Assembly (NCBI GenBank): GCA_029940175.1
Contig: JAOZRM010000036.1
Span: forward strand, 1-16,569
Length of the DNA stretch: 16,569 nucleotides
From: Candidatus Sabulitectum sp.
Lineage (GTDB): Bacteria; Fermentibacterota; Fermentibacteria; Fermentibacterales; JCC-6
Direction: 5' to 3'
Shown piece after piece: positions 14,890 to 16,569 of the stretch. The position numbers and the translations under genes were made by a program. How positions within the stretch are numbered: position 1 is the stretch's first letter; each line of letters begins with the position of its first letter. The notes under the pieces were generated by a model. The model searched no databases and was not told the DNA's origin. It saw only the letters and a list, made by a program, of their open reading frames with translations.

Positions 14890-16301
14890 TTTAGAACCAC
14901 AACCCTTCCAGAAACTGATCCTCCCTGCCACACAGCCTGAAAAAGAACAAGCCCTCCGGGGAAGGAATTAGACGGATTCCACTGCCATGATTCTCCATTT
15001 GTCATGGTTGCCTGATCTACACCATGAAGCTTGCGGCCTGTTAGGTCATACACCTGAATTGTTACAGGATATGGTACTTCCGGCATCAGAGTTACTCTTA
15101 CACTGCCGGCGGCAGGTGAAGGTGTTATCACCATCTCTACACTGTCTCCGCACTGGCCAGCTGAAATGCCTGTTTGATCAGAATTGATGTGATGAAATCC
15201 CATGTCAGCAAAGTCGATATCTGGAATCCTATCCGTTCTGGTACTTAAGCTGAAGACAACAGTTTGATCAATGAGGGCATGTCCAGAATTCAAAGCCGGG
15301 CTGTCAACGAATTGACCGGAAGATGTTTGAGAAAGATTGAAGTCTGAATCAGCAAACAGGGGATCTTCGCTGATGTTCCCATCTGTTCCTGTGGGATCAT
15401 CCATACCATTGTAGTTGGTTAATCCGTTATCCCAGCAGCATACATGAGACAAGTATGGCAATTTTGGACTGATAACACTTATTCCTCCCTTGCCGAGATT
15501 GGAGGTTATTATGGAGGATTCAACCAGGACTGAATCGATGGTGTGAATTCTCATCCCGCCACCATCGTCAAAAGCTTCATTGGAGTAAATAGTTAAGAAG
15601 GAGAAGGTAGAAGTACCCTGCAGTACAGTAATGGCGCCACCATCATCTCCTGAATAGTTGTCTGTGAAAAGCGAATTTGAAAGAACAATCAGACTCTGAT
15701 AAGCGTTAAGACCGCCACCGTCATCCGAGCTGGTATTTGAGAGGAACCTGTTCAGAAAGCCAGTAAAATCACATGCAAACAGATTAATTCCGCCACCGGT
15801 AACAAGTGCTTCGTTATCACTGATGGTTGAGTACTGGACATGAAGGGTTCCTCCCTCTGCTCCAATTCCTCCCCCCATAAGAGCCGTGTTTCCTGTAACA
15901 AGACAATTGCTGACAAAAGCCTTTGACTCGCTGGCAGAGATTCCTCCTCCGTTGAAGAATTCTGTACCGGTTGCATTACCTCCGGTGATTACCAGATTCT
16001 TTATGATAATATCTGAACTGTGTGGTCCTGTAAGACTCAATACAGATCTTTCAATATTCTGACCATCCAGCACCGCTCTGTTGTCTGGATTTGAAGTAAT
16101 GGTTACTCCTGACTGCGACGGACCTGCTGTCAGCATAGGTTGTTCTGATGTGTTCATGTAAGTTCCTGGCATCAGGAAAAGTGTATCTCCGAGGGAAAGA
16201 GTTAACAGGCTGTCGGCAATATTGTCTCCAGGATCAACGGTAATTGTTAGACTTCTGGCGGCAATAGCCAGAAAGACAAGGGGGAGTATGATTATCTTCA
16301 T
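14886..16301 (-). CDS. Secreted beta-helix protein with T9SS-type C-terminus (paralogue)
   Basis: A 471-residue exported protein paralogous to the one downstream. The signal peptide is residues 1-15 (MKIIILPLVFLAIAA). The beta-helix spans about 90-295, with repeats such as SDDGGGLNA, SGDDGGAIT and FDDGGGM. A shared block near 301-372 reads DPTGTDGNISEDPLF, then LSQTSSGQ.VDSPALNSG and RTDRIPD..FADMGFHH. Residues about 390-471 form the C-terminal sorting-like domain (ITPSPAAGS, IQVYDLTGRKL, SGRVVVLK); its final GVYxL strand reads GGLVLFQAV, a weaker match than usual. The start ATG overlaps the upstream gene's stop by four bases (ATGA). Such POMP/beta-helix proteins in this lineage are typical surface or polysaccharide-binding proteins, but no catalytic site is recognisable. 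Confidence 0.87.
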   Translation of the reverse strand: MKIIILPLVFLAIAARSLTITVDPGDNIADSLLTLSLGDTLFLMPGTYMNTSEQPMLTAGPSQSGVTITSNPDNRAVLDGQNIERSVLSLTGPHSSDIIIKNLVITGGNATGTEFFNGGGISASESKAFVSNCLVTGNTALMGGGIGAEGGTLHVQYSTISDNEALVTGGGINLFACDFTGFLNRFLSNTSSDDGGGLNAYQSLIVLSNSLFTDNYSGDDGGAITVLQGTSTFSFLTIYSNEAFDDGGGMRIHTIDSVLVESSIITSNLGKGGISVISPKLPYLSHVCCWDNGLTNYNGMDDPTGTDGNISEDPLFADSDFNLSQTSSGQFVDSPALNSGHALIDQTVVFSLSTRTDRIPDIDFADMGFHHINSDQTGISAGQCGDSVEMVITPSPAAGSVRVTLMPEVPYPVTIQVYDLTGRKLHGVDQATMTNGESWQWNPSNSFPGGLVLFQAVWQGGSVSGRVVVLK

Positions 16302-16569
16302 CTGGAGTTCAATACGGTTATTTTCGCAGTTTGAAGAAATCCCATATTTCTTACTACCAGGAAATATACTCCTGAGGGTAGATCTCCTACTGCAAGATTC
16401 ACTGTGGACTCTCCTATTTCAAGTTCAACTTTTGCAGGCGACAACACCGTCCTTCCGAAAATATCGTAGATGTACAGTTCAGCAGTTACCCTGGTTATTG
16501 CTGAAAGTTGTACAGATAAGTTTTCATTTACAGGAACAGGACCGATCACTGAAAAGCTTACTGCTCCAA
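16298..16569 (-). CDS. C-terminal end of a T9SS-targeted secreted protein (partial)
   Basis: The frame stays open to the window edge, so the gene starts outside it; a GTG within it at 16549 is not a convincing start. The 89 visible residues are a typical Por/T9SS sorting domain: a first strand SFSVIGPVPVNENLSVQLS, then AELYIYDIFGRTVLSP, VNLAVGDLPSGVYFLVV and a final TAKITVL before NSR. This domain directs export through the type IX system and is removed or used for surface attachment. Its stop overlaps the next gene by four bases. What the missing N-terminal part does cannot be told. Confidence 0.85.
   Translation of the reverse strand, partial: GAVSFSVIGPVPVNENLSVQLSAITRVTAELYIYDIFGRTVLSPAKVELEIGESTVNLAVGDLPSGVYFLVVRNMGFLQTAKITVLNSR

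Noticed and set aside
1..16569. Window length of 16569 bases equals that of the human mitochondrial reference genome
   Set aside because: The content is bacterial throughout, with bacterial operons and no mitochondrial genes; the equal length is not biologically informative.
1..16569. CRISPR arrays, insertion sequences, tRNA or rRNA genes, attachment sites
   Set aside because: No regularly spaced repeats, transposase or integrase motifs, terminal inverted repeats or RNA-gene signatures were seen on reading either strand.

Overview
The window comes from a bacterium with an outer membrane, most likely a member of the FCB (Fibrobacteres-Chlorobi-Bacteroidetes) superphylum or a nearby uncultured phylum such as Fermentibacterota. 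Three kinds of evidence support this. There is an Mla-type lipid transport operon with lipoproteins. Three secreted proteins end in Por/type IX secretion (T9SS) sorting domains, two of them carrying parallel beta-helices. GC content by eye is moderate, in the mid-40s percent. The phylum is an inference from family content; no rRNA marker is present. There are no tRNA or rRNA genes, insertion sequences, phage genes or CRISPR arrays.

Region 1 (1-2919, + strand) is a three-gene ABC importer of the nitrate/sulfonate/taurine (NrtABD/SsuABC/TauABC) class. It has a lipoprotein substrate-binding protein with an unusual four-cysteine cluster, a permease with an extra segment, and an ATPase. The substrate cannot be read from the sequence.

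Region 2 (3126-13340, + strand) is a run of ten genes with gaps of 0-33 nt or 4-nt overlaps, so probably one transcription unit. It opens with an MCE/Mla lipid transporter: a STAS-fused MlaE permease, MlaF, MlaD and an auxiliary lipoprotein. A sulfatase/alkaline-phosphatase-fold protein without a signal peptide follows, then HtpG (Hsp90), a PrsW-family membrane protease, a MOSC-domain protein, and a TldD/TldE-type metalloprotease pair. The theme is envelope lipid handling plus protein and peptide quality control. A perfect 12-bp hairpin lies just after the last gene.

Region 3 (13504-16569, - strand) converges on region 2. It holds three consecutive genes linked by 4-nt ATGA stop/start overlaps. 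Two are complete paralogous beta-helix proteins with signal peptides and T9SS-type C-termini. The third, most upstream gene is cut by the window edge, leaving only its T9SS-like C-terminal domain.

Two intergenic stretches (about 2879-3049 and 13337-13503) contain minus-strand reading frames that look coding-like but are very short or interrupted by one TAG. They are reported at low confidence as a small membrane-protein ORF and a gene remnant. Several starts were moved from the longest open frame on the basis of Shine-Dalgarno placement.
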